NCBI GenBank assembly: GCA_914767715.1
Contig: OU612065.1
Location: 32,862,001 to 32,926,000, forward strand
Reading direction: 5' to 3'
Origin: Membranipora membranacea
Taxonomy: Eukaryota > Bryozoa > Gymnolaemata > Cheilostomatida > Membraniporidae
Length of the DNA: 64,000 bases
Part shown: positions 50,701-60,766 of the stretch, piece by piece
Layout: each line of letters begins with the position of its first letter
How positions within the stretch are numbered: the stretch's first letter is position 1
Position numbers and translations under genes: made by a program
Notes under the pieces: generated by a model
Seen by the model: the letters and a program-made list of their open reading frames with translations, nothing else
Database searches by the model: none
Told to the model about the DNA's origin: nothing

Positions 50701-51428
50701 CCCAAAACAGTTAACTAATGTACAGGGAGACAAGGAGGCTACACCTTTATTACAAGTAAACCTCTGACGATTAGCTTTGTAATATCCAAAGAATAATGGG
50801 CGCATCTAGGGCAGTTCTATAATATATATAGCTTTCAACCATATGGTTTTTATACTGAACAGCTTTGTAAGCTGAAGGCTTGATTCCATTATTCTTGCAA
50901 ATTTGAGTACTTAGGCCTATACCTGTCTGTTGGATCTTCTGGGACTTTGCTGTTGGATATTCTAGCTGCTTAAAGTAACAATACAATTCCTAATTTTTTT
51001 GCAGCCAATGGAGCACAGAAAAATATTTGTACTTACACCTTATTTGCTTGTTAAAACACGTTGTTCTGCTCAAATATGCATTAAAAATTGAAGTTGTGCA
51101 TTTCCAACAAGAGATGAGACATTTAGAAGAATTGATTGTAAGCAGAATTTGTCAGCTGTTGTGCGCTCCTACTTCTTGGTTTTTTGTTTAAGGTACACTG
51201 ATACTCACTCAGTATATGCATGTGCTCCATTTATAAGCTTGAACTTCAGCTTGTTTTATTCTGACTGCTCACCTTACACTTTTGCATGTTCCCCTCAAAG
51301 ACTACGCCAAGACACATGAAGTCTAAAGCAATTTATTAACAGGCAGCCAGTTCCACAATTAATAATGCAATATTTTTACACCAAAATTATTCATGGCACC
51401 TAAAAGCGAAAATTATATATCATGTATT
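50701..51428. other. Spacer between remnant H and gene C, no gene
   Basis: No supported gene or RNA. The end of the segment (aggcagccagttccacaatt, 51341-51360) matches aggcagccatttccacaatt at 62659-62678 in the E-F spacer, so H-C and E-F spacers derive from one ancestor. The remaining text is AT-rich and unremarkable. Confidence 0.5.
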
Positions 51429-52509
51429 GTATCATCCTTCTTAGATATCAACATGAGGTACAAATTGCACAACTATAGTCAGTTTCCATTTCCATAGATA
51501 TTTTAGTTGTCAGGAAACATTGTGCAAAAGTCGATGACTAAATCATCAAGTTATGATAAGATAAGATTTATTGGTTACACAACATCAATGATGAGGTAAA
51601 ACTAGTGTGGCATGAAGGCTGCGTCATTTAAAATGCGAATACTGTTCGGCACAAAGCTGTTAAAAAAGCATACAGTACGTGATTTGCTACAAATAAAATA
51701 GTTCCTATTGCTCACATAACAGTGGTTTAAAATATGATATGAGAGGTTCGGCCATGGCCATTCCCAAAAGTGAAAGAGATGAAGTTTACTGAGATTATAC
51801 AGTACCTTACCAAAGTGTACATCAAATATGAGGAGAAGACAGGCTACACAAACTATAGATACATTTTAGCCAAAAACACAATTGATTTGTTCGATGTAAA
51901 AATTTGCATTACTGCTGCAGGACTAGCTACAAGACGTTGATTTGATCTGTGTTTGGTCAGTAAAACCTCTCAACCTAAATTTATCAGAATGAAAATAATA
52001 TTTCCATTCAAGTCATAATTGACCTAAATTGTTAAAAAAAAATTATTCATACAGGTGAAAATTATAAAACCACATATATAAACCTCCTATTGGTAAGTCG
52101 TAAAGCAAAGTAACTCTTAATATTGATTATATTGGTGTCAGGCATTCTAAGAGAGGATGCATGATTTATCTTGGGACCTGAAATGATAAGACTAATTCGT
52201 GTCCTGGAAAACATCTCGTTTCAATTTCATAATGGTCAACACCTTCTACTTTTCCGTGAACATCAAAATGTTTCTAATGTCGTAAATCGGAATTATGTTA
52301 ATGTCGAAAGTGACCAGCAACAATTCCAGGTGACGGGGTAGACAACTCAATATTTTGTACCTCTCTGACAATTTTGTATATACGAAAATATTCCTTTCAA
52401 TATATACAAGAGGTGTATGCAAAATATAGACACTCAGACTACACAAATTAACTATAAAACAACAAATATTATTATTTGCTCTCAACTGATAAATTGGAAA
52501 TTTCATCGT
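51429..52509. other. 3' flank of peptide gene C, with a LINE-like tail insertion
   Basis: Paralogous to 43980-44919. The extra segment at about 51553-51735 is absent from the A copy. Read on the minus strand it ends in gtaaccaataaatcttatct, a (T)CTTAT-type tail seen on the 3' ends of several invertebrate LINEs; it is probably a heavily 5'-truncated insertion. The open frame found in the A flank is here stopped by TGA in tacaagacgttga, supporting a non-coding reading of both. Confidence 0.5.
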
Positions 52510-52659
52510 TGTTAGTCAATATTTCATATATTTGGAACAAAAAATATATCAAGGTTTTATACAATACAATGTATTTAAATGTTTCAGACAAAAAAAACAA
52601 TGCGGTGATACTAAACTCATGGTTTACTTCTCATCGTGGTTTACATATTGCATTGAATC
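52510..52659 (-). other. Possible 3'-UTR exon of peptide gene C, weakened
   Basis: Minus-strand acceptor TTTTTCAG/GATTCAATGC at 52659, as in A. However, the matching donor after the stop codon reads ACAG/CTAATAAC, so GT is lost, and the hexamer position reads TATGAA instead of AATAAA. Transcripts of C probably end differently from those of B and D. Confidence 0.35.
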
Positions 52660-52920
52660 CTGAAAAATGAAGAAAACTGAGTAGAAATTATGATAATCAT
52701 TGGTTTGGTGAGCACATTGTAGTAAGTATCCTAAAGATACATGCTACAGGTCATTTGATGGAATCATTCTGATTTGTAGATTGATGACTCCAAACCAGTT
52801 TAACCTGTTATGTTCATTAAAATCAGGTGTATGTTTGTTCAGACTAAAATTTCACAAAATTATAATGTCAAAATATTATTGTTACTTTTCAAGTTATTAG
52901 CTGTTTTTTTTTCCAGCAAG

Positions 52921-53360
52921 TTAACCAAAAAGCTTATCGAGACCCTTCACAGCTTGATCGGCAACAAATCCTGCAGCTCCACTTTTCACTGCCCCTTTAA
53001 CGACTGCAGAAACAACTCCAGCCTCTGTCTGTGAAACAGCTGTAAGGATAAATGAAAACATATATCTAATATGAGCTCACTCTCGCCTTCTTTCATGACA
53101 TAAAATAGGGGGGGAGGGAACAGGCTAAGTATTATGTATTGTAAAAGCTTCAGCTTTAGTATGAGTCAAAGTTGGAATGCAGATGAGATTAAATATTTGA
53201 TAAGTGGTTTTTTTCTGTGTAGAAAAAGCTTTTAAATTGGACAAAAGACCAGTGATCAGCATGTGAGATCTTATATCTTATACATGGTTTATTGATATTT
53301 GAACTTTTTAAACCTACCAATTGAAGCGATAAGCATTGAGATCAGTACAAATACCTTCAT
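52921..53360 (-). CDS. Secreted amphipathic peptide precursor, copy C
   Basis: Exons 53318-53360 and 52921-53039; donor GTAGGT, acceptor TTACAG, phase-1 intron. The 53-residue product has signal core MKVFVLISMLIASI (as in A), linker AVSQTEA, then the Lys/Val/Ala/Gly peptide with Ser at residue 34 and the invariant end GAAGFVADQAVKGLDKLFG. The promoter and 5'-UTR exon on the right are intact in outline (TATA at 53648-53655, exon ending at 53580, donor GTAAGTAC). The 3' side looks impaired: post-stop donor lost, AATAAA absent. A and C share intron sequence (roughly 90% by eye) and are sister copies; head to head with D, about 3.1 kb apart between TATA boxes. Same functional inference as for B, made from composition only. 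Confidence 0.8.
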
Positions 53361-53579
53361 TATGTTTTATCTGGAGAGAGAATGAAACAATTCAAAATGA
53401 TGTTTGTAACAGCCTAACCCAAAATCGAAATATGTACCACATTTCTTTACAATACATGAGGTGTAGAGAATAATTTATGACCCACTCTGTAATTTCAAAT
53501 CACAAGAATCAAGATACTTCAAATGACAACTTTCAGACATGAGGTAATACATTGTTCACTGGTTAAAAAGTGTACTTAC

Positions 53580-53656
53580 AGCTAGCTTTGAATTCAGAGG
53601 ATTGATATGAGTGTGCAAAACTGAGTGATTGCTGTTAGTTGAGGCTTCTTTATATA
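53580..53656 (-). promoter_or_regulatory. TATA box and 5'-UTR exon of peptide gene C
   Basis: On the minus strand catatataaagaagcctcaa matches the B and D promoters; the TATA box lies at 53648-53655. The untranslated exon ends at gctagct (53580) with donor GTAAGT. Between them, gcacactcatatcaatc corresponds to ccacactaatatcaata in B, the likely transcript start region. Confidence 0.65.
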
Positions 53657-53664
53657 TGAAACAT

Positions 53665-54310
53665 TTTTCCTTTAAATTTCTAACCTACTGGAAGTATTCT
53701 CAACTTGGTAATACGGTGTCAAATTTAATATTTGTTTCCATTTCTCTAGAATAAATATAGCATGCCATCTTTTATTTCCACATATTGTGATAGTTGATAT
53801 GAATATTGCAGACCAAAAACGCCGCGATTCTTTTGCTGTAAAAAAATCTAACCAAAAAATGCTAGGGAGCCGGATATACGGATTAATTTGCCCAATGCTA
53901 ACTAAACAGATGCATATGCCTTAAAAATGAAAAGGATGTAGAAATTAATGCCATGTCATATGTATTGTTTAATGGAAGTTATGAGGGAAACCATTAATAT
54001 GATGTTACAGTGTAGTTGGTAACGGAACAGGATAGCATGTCATGCTGGATAGTTTATGTATCAGGGATGACCAAAGTATTGTCACATTCTAAATATTATT
54101 AGGTCATAAACAGAAAAAAACCTCAAATCAAATCATTATAAACACCCTAAAATACCAAAAACACAGGGTATGCAAAATTATACCACGTCATATGATCGTT
54201 TTGTGGAAGTGATTCGGGAAACCATTAATTGCTGGTAACGTAATGGTTTAATTGGTAATTGAACAGGATACCAAGTCCTGTTGGATAGTTGAAGTATCAG
54301 AGAAGGGCAA
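53665..54310 (+). repeat. 5' flank of gene C, partly duplicated
   Basis: The first part (to about 54065) is the reverse complement of the 5' flanks of B and D: ctactggaagtattctcaac, attgcagaccaaaaacgccg, gccatgtcatatgt, ggaaaccattaatatgatg, gaacaggatagcatgtc. The outer portion is then repeated in the same orientation at about 54180-54310 (gtcatatgatcgttttgtgg, gaacaggataccaagtcctg), indicating a second, more degraded insertion or duplication of the outer edge. Confidence 0.6.
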
Positions 54311-55827
54311 AAATTTGTTATCATTTTGTCGTAAAAAATTTTTTAAAAAACCATGCTTAAGATAACAGAAAAGAGACTGCTCAAATCTTGAAATATTATT
54401 ATGAACATCACTTTTTCAAAAAGTGCATTTTCCCGAATTTTTCTCTGTTACTATTTAAAACACTTACTTGCCTTGTTTGTTTTGAAATTGCACAACATCC
54501 GCAACATGATCAGTGAGAGAAAAAAATGTTTAATGTTGAATAAATTCAATTATAATGCCGAGAATCTTTACAATGAATGGTGTGTATCTGTATAGTATTG
54601 CATAGATTTTAACACGCTTATACACGCCATTGTTTGCCTCGCTATAAAGTTGGACATTTATATTTACAAGAGTCGTATCACATAAACACCAAAGAAAAAC
54701 AGATGCTGGTAATGATAACAGCAAAGGCATACCGACTCAGTAACCAGAATACCAATCATGTTACGCAGTAGTTTATAAGATCATATAGTTCAATTGTTGA
54801 AATGCCTCTCAATAAGCTAATATGGACAGTGGTAAAATAAACCTTAACTAACAAATTAATTATTTAACTCGGCCAGGTTCGAATTTCTGCTCGCATTATG
54901 GGCATATCGATATGTACATGCACATATCGATAAGTGAAGGAGGTTTACAAGTTCTTTCTCTATCATAATGATCCCGCTAACTTGTATATAGGCTGGTATT
55001 CTCCCGAATAGTAGTATGATCAAACCACACACCTACAGAAAAGGTCGAGTTCAATTTGCTTTCTCTCCAGTATGAAGGACAGCTAAAGGTTTTTTACATG
55101 CATGTTTTGTTTGTACTCCTATCATAATCATCTTTGTATCACAATGATATGATATCTGCAGTATCACCAGTTATTTACTTATACTTTACTTTATTTATTT
55201 GAAATTCACAATTCAAATAATGATGGGCTGCTTGAGTATAAAAAGCCTTCAGCAGCCATTGTTTAGCTTTTAGCTTTTTTAACTTTCTAACTTTGAAACT
55301 TCAGTAAGAATCTGATTGAGATTTCAAATGACTTTTTTTTTAAATATTGGTCGTTTTTTTATTGAATAACTACACATACACATAGTAAAAATATGAGCAG
55401 CAATAGCAGTTTGATGCAGATTATTACGCCATGCAAAACTGTGATGCAAATCTTTGCAGTACTACACTGATACATGCCACAATCATATATAGACTTAATA
55501 ATGAACCTAGACAGGACACTATATTGAGCCTTTTGTGAAGAAGAAATGAAATCAAGTCATTGGAAAAATCTGCTGATTGTGAAGCCAATTTAAAACTAAA
55601 ATTACAATCAAAATTGGTTGAGCTTTGAACAAAAAAACTGGATTTTGGACAGTAAATCAATGATAACACCTATGCTTCTACACCTTCAATTGTTGCTCGT
55701 AGTGCCTCAAATCAGCCGTTTATGGTTTCCTGTCTAGGTTTATTATAAAGTCTATGTTCACAATTCATTCTAGAGATACTCAGCATAAGAAATAAACCTA
55801 TTTCATATAAATCTGGTAAAATAGACC
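54311..55827. other. Spacer between C and D, no supported gene
   Basis: The left part (54401-54510) weakly matches 63830-63930 (aacacttacttgccttgttt versus aacactaacttgccttattt), so it belongs to the duplicated outer flank. A 28-bp imperfect palindrome built on tatcgatatg/catatcgata lies at 54905-54932. At 55225-55260 ggctgctt and cagcagcc form a short hairpin near a ttgaaattcacaattcaaat run. The frames at 54401-54595, 54530-54730 and 55424-55669 have no support. Confidence 0.45.
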
Positions 55828-56169
55828 ACCCTATAGGAGTTTAATTTAGCTATAGTTTAATTTCGTTATCTGGACTTGGTAATAAATTTCACTAGTACTA
55901 AATTTACTTACCAATGAAAATTAAATAAAAATGACTAAGCTTGGATTCGAACCCAGGGCATAAATCTACATCTGATTGCAAGGCAGACACTTAGACCACT
56001 ACACCACGCTATGTCACATGCTTGGGTCAGGTGTATTCCTGTATAATTGTTCATTGTTTATGAAACTATGGTGAGTGAGTTTAATTTAAGATACACTAAA
56101 TTTCACAACCTAGGCAACAACGCGAAAAAGCGAATCCTAAATGACGTGAAAACTAAACTCCTATAGGGT
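55828..56169. mobile_element. MITE-like element with 16-bp terminal inverted repeats
   Basis: ACCCTATAGGAGTTTA at 55828-55843 is the exact inverse of TAAACTCCTATAGGGT at 56154-56169, giving a 342-bp element. It has no open frame. It carries a tRNA-like sequence on the minus strand (55935-56015). No clear target-site duplication outside the ends. It interrupts the 5' spacer of gene D. Confidence 0.7.
55935..56015 (-). tRNA. tRNA-Ala(TGC)-like sequence inside the MITE, probably not a functional tRNA
   Basis: On the minus strand an A-box-like tggtgtagtgg and a B-box ggttcgaatcc stand at normal spacing. The anticodon loop reads CTTGCAA (anticodon TGC) on a stem TCTGC/TCAGA with one mismatch. The acceptor stem ACATAGC/GCTTAGT has two mismatches. 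The D-arm to T-arm spacing is slightly long. Internal promoter elements suggest pol III transcription of a tRNA-derived element; use in translation is unlikely. Confidence 0.45.
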
Positions 56170-56307
56170 ACTTGAAAAAGTTGTGTATAATAATAACATT
56201 GAGATTTGAGCAGCAGTTTTTTCTGTTTTCCTATTCATGACCCTTAAGCCTTGTAATTTAGTTTCGATGAGAAGGCGATGACCAATTTTTTCCCCTAATT
56301 GATACTT

Positions 56308-56715
56308 CAACCGTCCAACAGGACCTGTATCTTACTACATTACATCATAACTTTACCAACAATTTATGGTTTTCCAATGACTTCCATGAAACAGAGTATA
56401 CAACATGACATAATTTTGCATATCCTTTTTGCCTTAACCCATCATTTTTTTTCCTTAATTTATCATTAAAATGTAAGGGCTTTTGATTTTAGCACTGGGC
56501 GATTGAATTTTGTTATTAATCACATCAACAGTTTGTTTAACAGTTCTATTAAAAACGAAATCACTGCGGAATTTTCAGTCTGCAATAATCAACCATTACG
56601 ATCAGGTGCAATAAAACGGAGCATAATATTTTTCCAAAAAATGGGAAACAACTATTCAATTTGATCATATTATTCCGAATATAGAATACTTCCAGTTGGT
56701 TTGGCAGTTCTAAGG
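56308..56715 (-). repeat. 5'-flank repeat of gene D (left arm of an inverted pair)
   Basis: Same block as 45798-46225 (gtccaacaggacctgtatct, catatcctttttgcctta, tagaatacttccagttgg). Reverse complement recurs at 58415-58800 on the far side of D. About 91% like the B flank by eye, clearly less similar than the gene body it adjoins. Confidence 0.7.
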
Positions 56716-56726
56716 AAAGTAATCCA

Positions 56727-56803
56727 TATATAACGAAGCTTCAACTAATAGCAAGCACTCACATTTCCACACTAATATCAATACACAGAAGTCTGAGCTA
56801 GCT
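56727..56803 (+). promoter_or_regulatory. TATA box and 5'-UTR exon of peptide gene D
   Basis: TATATAA at 56727-56733, then an untranslated exon ending gagctagct (56803) and donor GTAAGTAG. The region from tccacactaatatcaa onward is identical to gene B, while the sequence around the TATA box differs at several positions (ataacgaagc instead of ataaagaagc). Confidence 0.65.
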
Positions 56804-56995
56804 GTAAGTAGAATTTTAAACTGTGAACCTGCATATCTCATGTCTGGAAGTTGTCATTTGAGGCAACTTGAGTTTTGTGATTACAAACCACCCGGATGGT
56901 CATGAATCATTGTCTCATTACAAAGTTACCCTTTTTTTACGCTTTTTCAGGCAGCAGTTTGAATTGTTTCATTTTCCCTATTTCAGATCAACAAA

Positions 56996-57417
56996 ATGAA
57001 GGTATTTGTACTGATCTCATTCCTTGTTGCTTCAATTGGTAAGTTTACAAAAGTTGAAATATCAATAAACAAGGATTTGAAGTCTTTAACATCGTATTGC
57101 TGGTCATCATACTTTTTCCCCATTTTAAATTTATTTTTGCACAAAATGCCACTACATGTGTACCAAATTAAATTTCATGGCTCCCTATATAACATTTTAA
57201 AGCAAAATTCTCACAAAAATAAGCACATTTATTATTAGATGTATGATAAAAGAGTTAGTCCGCATATATTTGATGTCTTGTCTCATATTTCTTTCCAGCT
57301 GTAACACAAACTGAAGCCGGAGTTGTTTCTGCAGTTGTTAAAGGGGCAGTGAAAACTGGAGCAGCAGGATTTGTTGCTGATCAAGCTGTGAAGGGACTCG
57401 ATAAGCTTTTTGGATAA
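56996..57417 (+). CDS. Secreted amphipathic peptide precursor, copy D
   Basis: Exons 56996-57038 and 57299-57417 with the same phase-1 intron as B; I find no difference from B in the 260-bp intron. The 53-residue product equals that of B except residue 34, Thr instead of Ile (ACT versus ATT); another change (gtg/gtc) is silent. The gene is complete: TATA box, 5'-UTR intron, donor after the stop (57436), 3'-UTR exon from 57659 and AATAAA at 57781-57786. Role inferred as for B: a secreted, possibly amidated, helical membrane-active peptide. Downstream lie the paralogous small frame and remnant I. Confidence 0.85.
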
Positions 57418-57658
57418 CTCAGTTAAACAAAACAGGTAACAACTACAGCGATAACAATAATGAATTGATATATCAATGTTGTGAGCACCTGAACACCTGA
57501 TTATAATGAGAGGACATCATACACAGATGAAGAACAGGGTAAACAGATTTGAAGTCATTAATCTACAAATCAAATGACCTGTAGCGCATATCTTATTACA
57601 ACAGGAACATCAAGCAAATGAATTTCATAATCTCTATACAGTTTTTATTCTTTTTCAG

Positions 57659-57800
57659 GACTTTAAGGATTTAAGCACCAAGTATAGGATTTACCATGTA
57701 TTAATTACCACCACATCGTCAGTTTGTCTGCAACTTCAAAACATTTTGTTGTGCAAGACTTCAAATGATTTTTGGTTACAAATAAAATATTGACTTGACT
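57659..57800 (+). terminator. 3'-UTR exon and polyadenylation signal of gene D
   Basis: Acceptor ttattctttttcag, exon start gactttaagg at 57659, AATAAA at 57781-57786 followed by atattgacttgacttgaag. This exon differs from its B counterpart at about 9% of positions, in contrast to the nearly identical introns upstream. Confidence 0.6.
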
Positions 57801-57864
57801 TGAAGTTTAGCATTTATCTCCCGAGAGAAAGGTATAATTTACGTTGGTTTATTCTAAGCAAATT

Positions 57865-58128
57865 ATGAGTTGTTTGTCCTATATTTCGGATGCACCTTGT
57901 TGGTATGTTGAATTGTCATCGGTCACTTTTGACACTGATGCGATTCAGAGTTTTGAGATCGTGACAATAGAAAACACAATCGATAGGGTATTGGTCGTTT
58001 GCTCGAGATGTCCCGTGAAGGATTCCGGTTGGATCATATCCGTCTCAGGAAGGGCATTCAACCTCAATTGCTTCTGTGCCACTTCAGTATACAGTATGCA
58101 GACCCATACTGTCACCAGAAAAACATAA
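57865..58128 (+). CDS. Paralogue of the small frame at 47372, unrecognised
   Basis: 87 codons from the Met that aligns with the B-side frame; an upstream in-frame Met at 57844 exists but is not shared. AATAAA again follows the stop within a few bases. Differs from the other copy by one missing codon near residue 5 and about 23 substitutions. Keeps DAP.WYVELS, FDTDAIQSFEI, CSRCPV and SGRAF. See 47372 for the reasons for doubt. Confidence 0.3.
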   Translation: MSCLSYISDAPCWYVELSSVTFDTDAIQSFEIVTIENTIDRVLVVCSRCPVKDSGWIISVSGRAFNLNCFCATSVYSMQTHTVTRKT

Positions 58129-58267
58129 AATAAAGCAAAATCATAGGGTATGGAGACTATAATTTGAGTTTTCTTTCATAGGCTGATATTACAATATCAT
58201 ATAACAAAGTACACCATTTCATACAATGACATAATTAAAAACTATCAAAATTGATAAAAAATATTTT

Positions 58268-58312
58268 GATCAGCCATAAGACATTAAATTAGTACACATA
58301 AGTCTTTCTTTT
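58268..58312 (-). pseudogene. Remnant I: decayed signal-peptide exon after D
   Basis: Minus-strand tgtgtactaatttaatgtctt matches remnant G over the same stretch, including its TAA, but the ATG region is rewritten (gaaagacttatg). Homology continues upstream into the intron-1 remnant (ctggaaagagaatggaacat). It is the sister of G, created when the B-G pair was duplicated to D-I, and shows that the nonsense change predates that duplication. Confidence 0.5.
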
Positions 58313-58414
58313 TGTTCTATCTGGAAAGAGAATGGAACATTTCAAACTGCTGCGCAAACCAGGCTTAACCATAAAAGGTATTGAGATAACAAATAATGAC
58401 CTTGTCATTTGTTC

Positions 58415-58800
58415 ATGGAACTGCCAAACCAACTGGAAGTTTTCTATATTCAGTTTTAATTTTTATAATCAAAAACTTGTTTCCCATTATTATTATTGCA
58501 GACCATGAATGCCTTCATGATTTCTACTGAATTAAAGCTGAACCAACAAATGCAGATTTGTTCAATAACAAGTTTACATTGCCTAGTGCTCACAACAGGA
58601 AAAGCTGTTACATTCCAAATATTGTGCCATGTCATTGTTTTATGGATGTGATTAGAAAACCATTAATTGCTGGTAATATTATGGTGTGATTGGTAATGGA
58701 ACAGGATACCAAGTTCTGTTGGATCTTCTAAGCATTAGAGAGCGACAAAACAATTACACCATAATACTACCAGCAAGACCAAGTCCTGTTGGATAGTTTT
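58415..58800 (+). repeat. 5' flank of remnant I (right arm of the inverted pair around D)
   Basis: Same block and orientation as 47922-48245, with ggaactgccaaaccaactgg at the inner end and, further out, the stem sequences gctggtaatattatggtgt and acaccataatactaccagc. Confidence 0.65.
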
Positions 58801-59402
58801 TTATTATTTGTTTGAAAAATCAATAACTAAGTCATCTCTTTGTGTGTTGAAACATGGGATTAACTTTGAGTCATGCTTTTGCTGTTCTTTGACTTAAGCC
58901 TCTGAGATGGGGCTATGGGACTATGGGACATTACCAGGCAGTTTCAGCTTTATTATGTACTATATTTAAAACTTCAGGCCTTCTTGACAGTTGACTTTAT
59001 AGAATTACTGAAAACCATAGTAGGCATGGTTATACTATCTCAATAAATGAGGAAACCATTGATATGCTTACTCTACCAATTACTTCCGGCATCATGTTTG
59101 TTGGAATTTATGTCTTGTGACACAGACTGTTGTATGCATTGGCTAAGTAAAAACAGTTTTCTTAACTCGAGTGCTGCAATATCACAGAATTAAACATAAA
59201 CAGTTTGCTGGAAACCGAATCTAAATGATTCCGCCGATAACCAGTTGATTGGAGATGCAAGCTAAATTTCGACCTAATTTAAGGAAGGCGTTAATTTTCG
59301 ATGTGACTGGCTAGGCTACATTAATAGGGGATAGTCTTGTCTTATGTGGGGGGAGGTTAGTGGTATGAGACCGTACTCTCCAGAGAACAGGTGATTGACA
59401 CC
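58801..59402. other. Spacer between remnant I and pseudogene E
   Basis: The start (tcatctctttgtgtgttgaaac) is shared with 48340 and 63935. The short duplication ctatgggactatggga lies near 58913-58928. No frame, RNA or recognised repeat otherwise. Confidence 0.45.
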
Positions 59403-59555
59403 CATAGCGGCATTTTTGGTCCGCAATACACATATCAATCATAACAATCAGTAACAAATGGCAGGCTGTTTTTTCCACAAAAACAGGAAAGTTGTATTCA
59501 TTTTATCATTTATTACCAAATATAGAATGCTTCCAGTTGGTTTGGCAATTAAAAG
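59403..59555 (-). repeat. Truncated 5' flank of pseudogene E
   Basis: Matches the inner part of the B, D and H flanks (gcggcatttttggtccgcaa, atagaatgcttccagttggt). The outer 250 bp present in the others are missing, replaced by the preceding spacer. Confidence 0.6.
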
Positions 59556-59575
59556 GAGAAATGTAAAATGTTTCA

Positions 59576-59651
59576 TACATAAAGAGGCTTCAACCAACAG
59601 CACAACTCAGTTTTCCACACTCATATCAATCTTCAGAATTCAAAGCTAGCT
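59576..59651 (+). promoter_or_regulatory. Degraded promoter and 5'-UTR exon of pseudogene E
   Basis: The TATA position reads tacataaa (59576-59583) instead of TATATAAA. The untranslated exon (tccacactcatatcaatc to gctagct, 59651) and donor GTAAGTAT remain recognisable. Confidence 0.5.
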
Positions 59652-59673
59652 GTAAGTATGCTTCTTAACCCGT

Positions 59674-60585
59674 GTTATGGCTCATATACTCCAATGATCT
59701 TTCTGCTGAAGGGTTCAATCATATTAAATACGCTGATGACACCACTTTCTATACGTCAGTCACCAACTATAACAATACATCAGCAGTGTCACCAGCAGTT
59801 ATATCCACTCAAAGATGGGCAGCAGATAATAGCATGCAGCTGAACCCAGAAAAGACCGAGGTGATGAACTCTAGTTTGAGCCATAAGCATCATTATAAAC
59901 AAGATGTTGTGGTTGATGATTAATCTTTTTCTCCAAATTCATTCCCAAAATTTTTAGGGGTTTTTATTGATAATAAGTTGTCTTTTAACAAACATGTAGA
60001 CTCTTTAGTATCAGCTTGTAGCTCAAGATTATTTTTAATGAGGAAACTAAAGACAATTGGACTAAACAGTGATGGCTTAAAAGCTTTTTATTTGAGCAAC
60101 ATACGCTCAAAGCTTAGCTATGCTGCTCCGGCCTGGTATTCCTTGCTAGGCGAACATAACCGCGACAGACTTGAGAAAATACAAAGAGCAGCTCTGAAGA
60201 TAATTTTTCCAGATTTAGAATACGATCATAGATTATCAGTCTTAGGCATCCCAAAACTCTGTGATTTTCTTTTTGATATCTCTTATTCACATTTTCTGCG
60301 TATAGTGAATAATGAATCACATCCTCTTTTTAGTGAACTACTTTTCAACAAGAATTCCAGAACATCCTCTCGAGCTATACAAATTTTTCGGCCAAAACTC
60401 TGCAGGACTGAAAGGCGGAGAAAAGGGTTTTTTAATTTTTTCATGACCTATCATGACAACGCTCTAGTATATAAATAATTTTTAGTGTGTTGTTTTTACT
60501 ATGCCATACCATCGCTTGCATTCTGTACCATCTGTCATGATGATTGAATGAATACAAATCAAATCAAATCAAAATCAAATCGAAC
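59674..60585 (+). mobile_element. 5'-truncated non-LTR retrotransposon (LINE ORF2 3' end) in intron 1 of E
   Basis: A single reading frame from 59672 to 60478 encodes the end of a reverse transcriptase and its C-terminal tail. IKYADDTTFYTS contains the catalytic YADD, followed by QRWAADNSMQLNPEKTEVM, and after one internal TAA (59921-59923) FPKFLGVFIDNKLSFNKHVD and SNIRSKLSYAAPAWYSLL. The frame stays in register across the stop, so a single nonsense mutation is the only break in the retained part. The 3' end is a short untranslated stretch and an aaatcaaatcaaatc tail. About 70-80% of a full element is missing. The text is typical of Jockey/CR1-type LINEs. Its flanks rejoin the intron-1 sequence of gene C (ttcttaaccc and aacaatgcattgtatt). 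Confidence 0.85.
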
Positions 60586-60766
60586 AATGCATTGTATTAT
60601 CTCATATTTGAAAGTTGTCATTTTAAGCTACTTGAGTCTTGAAATTACAATTCACCCGGATGGTGATGAATCATTGTCTCAATACAAAGATACACATTTC
60701 TTACAGGTCGAGCTTTTTCAGGCAGCAGTTTGAATTGTAATATTTTCCCTATTTCAGATTAATAAA

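Noticed and set aside
50288-50705. Frames of 65-115 codons on both strands
   Set aside because: They lie over the degenerate aaacttgg repeat and overlap on opposite strands; repeat period and low stop density explain them.
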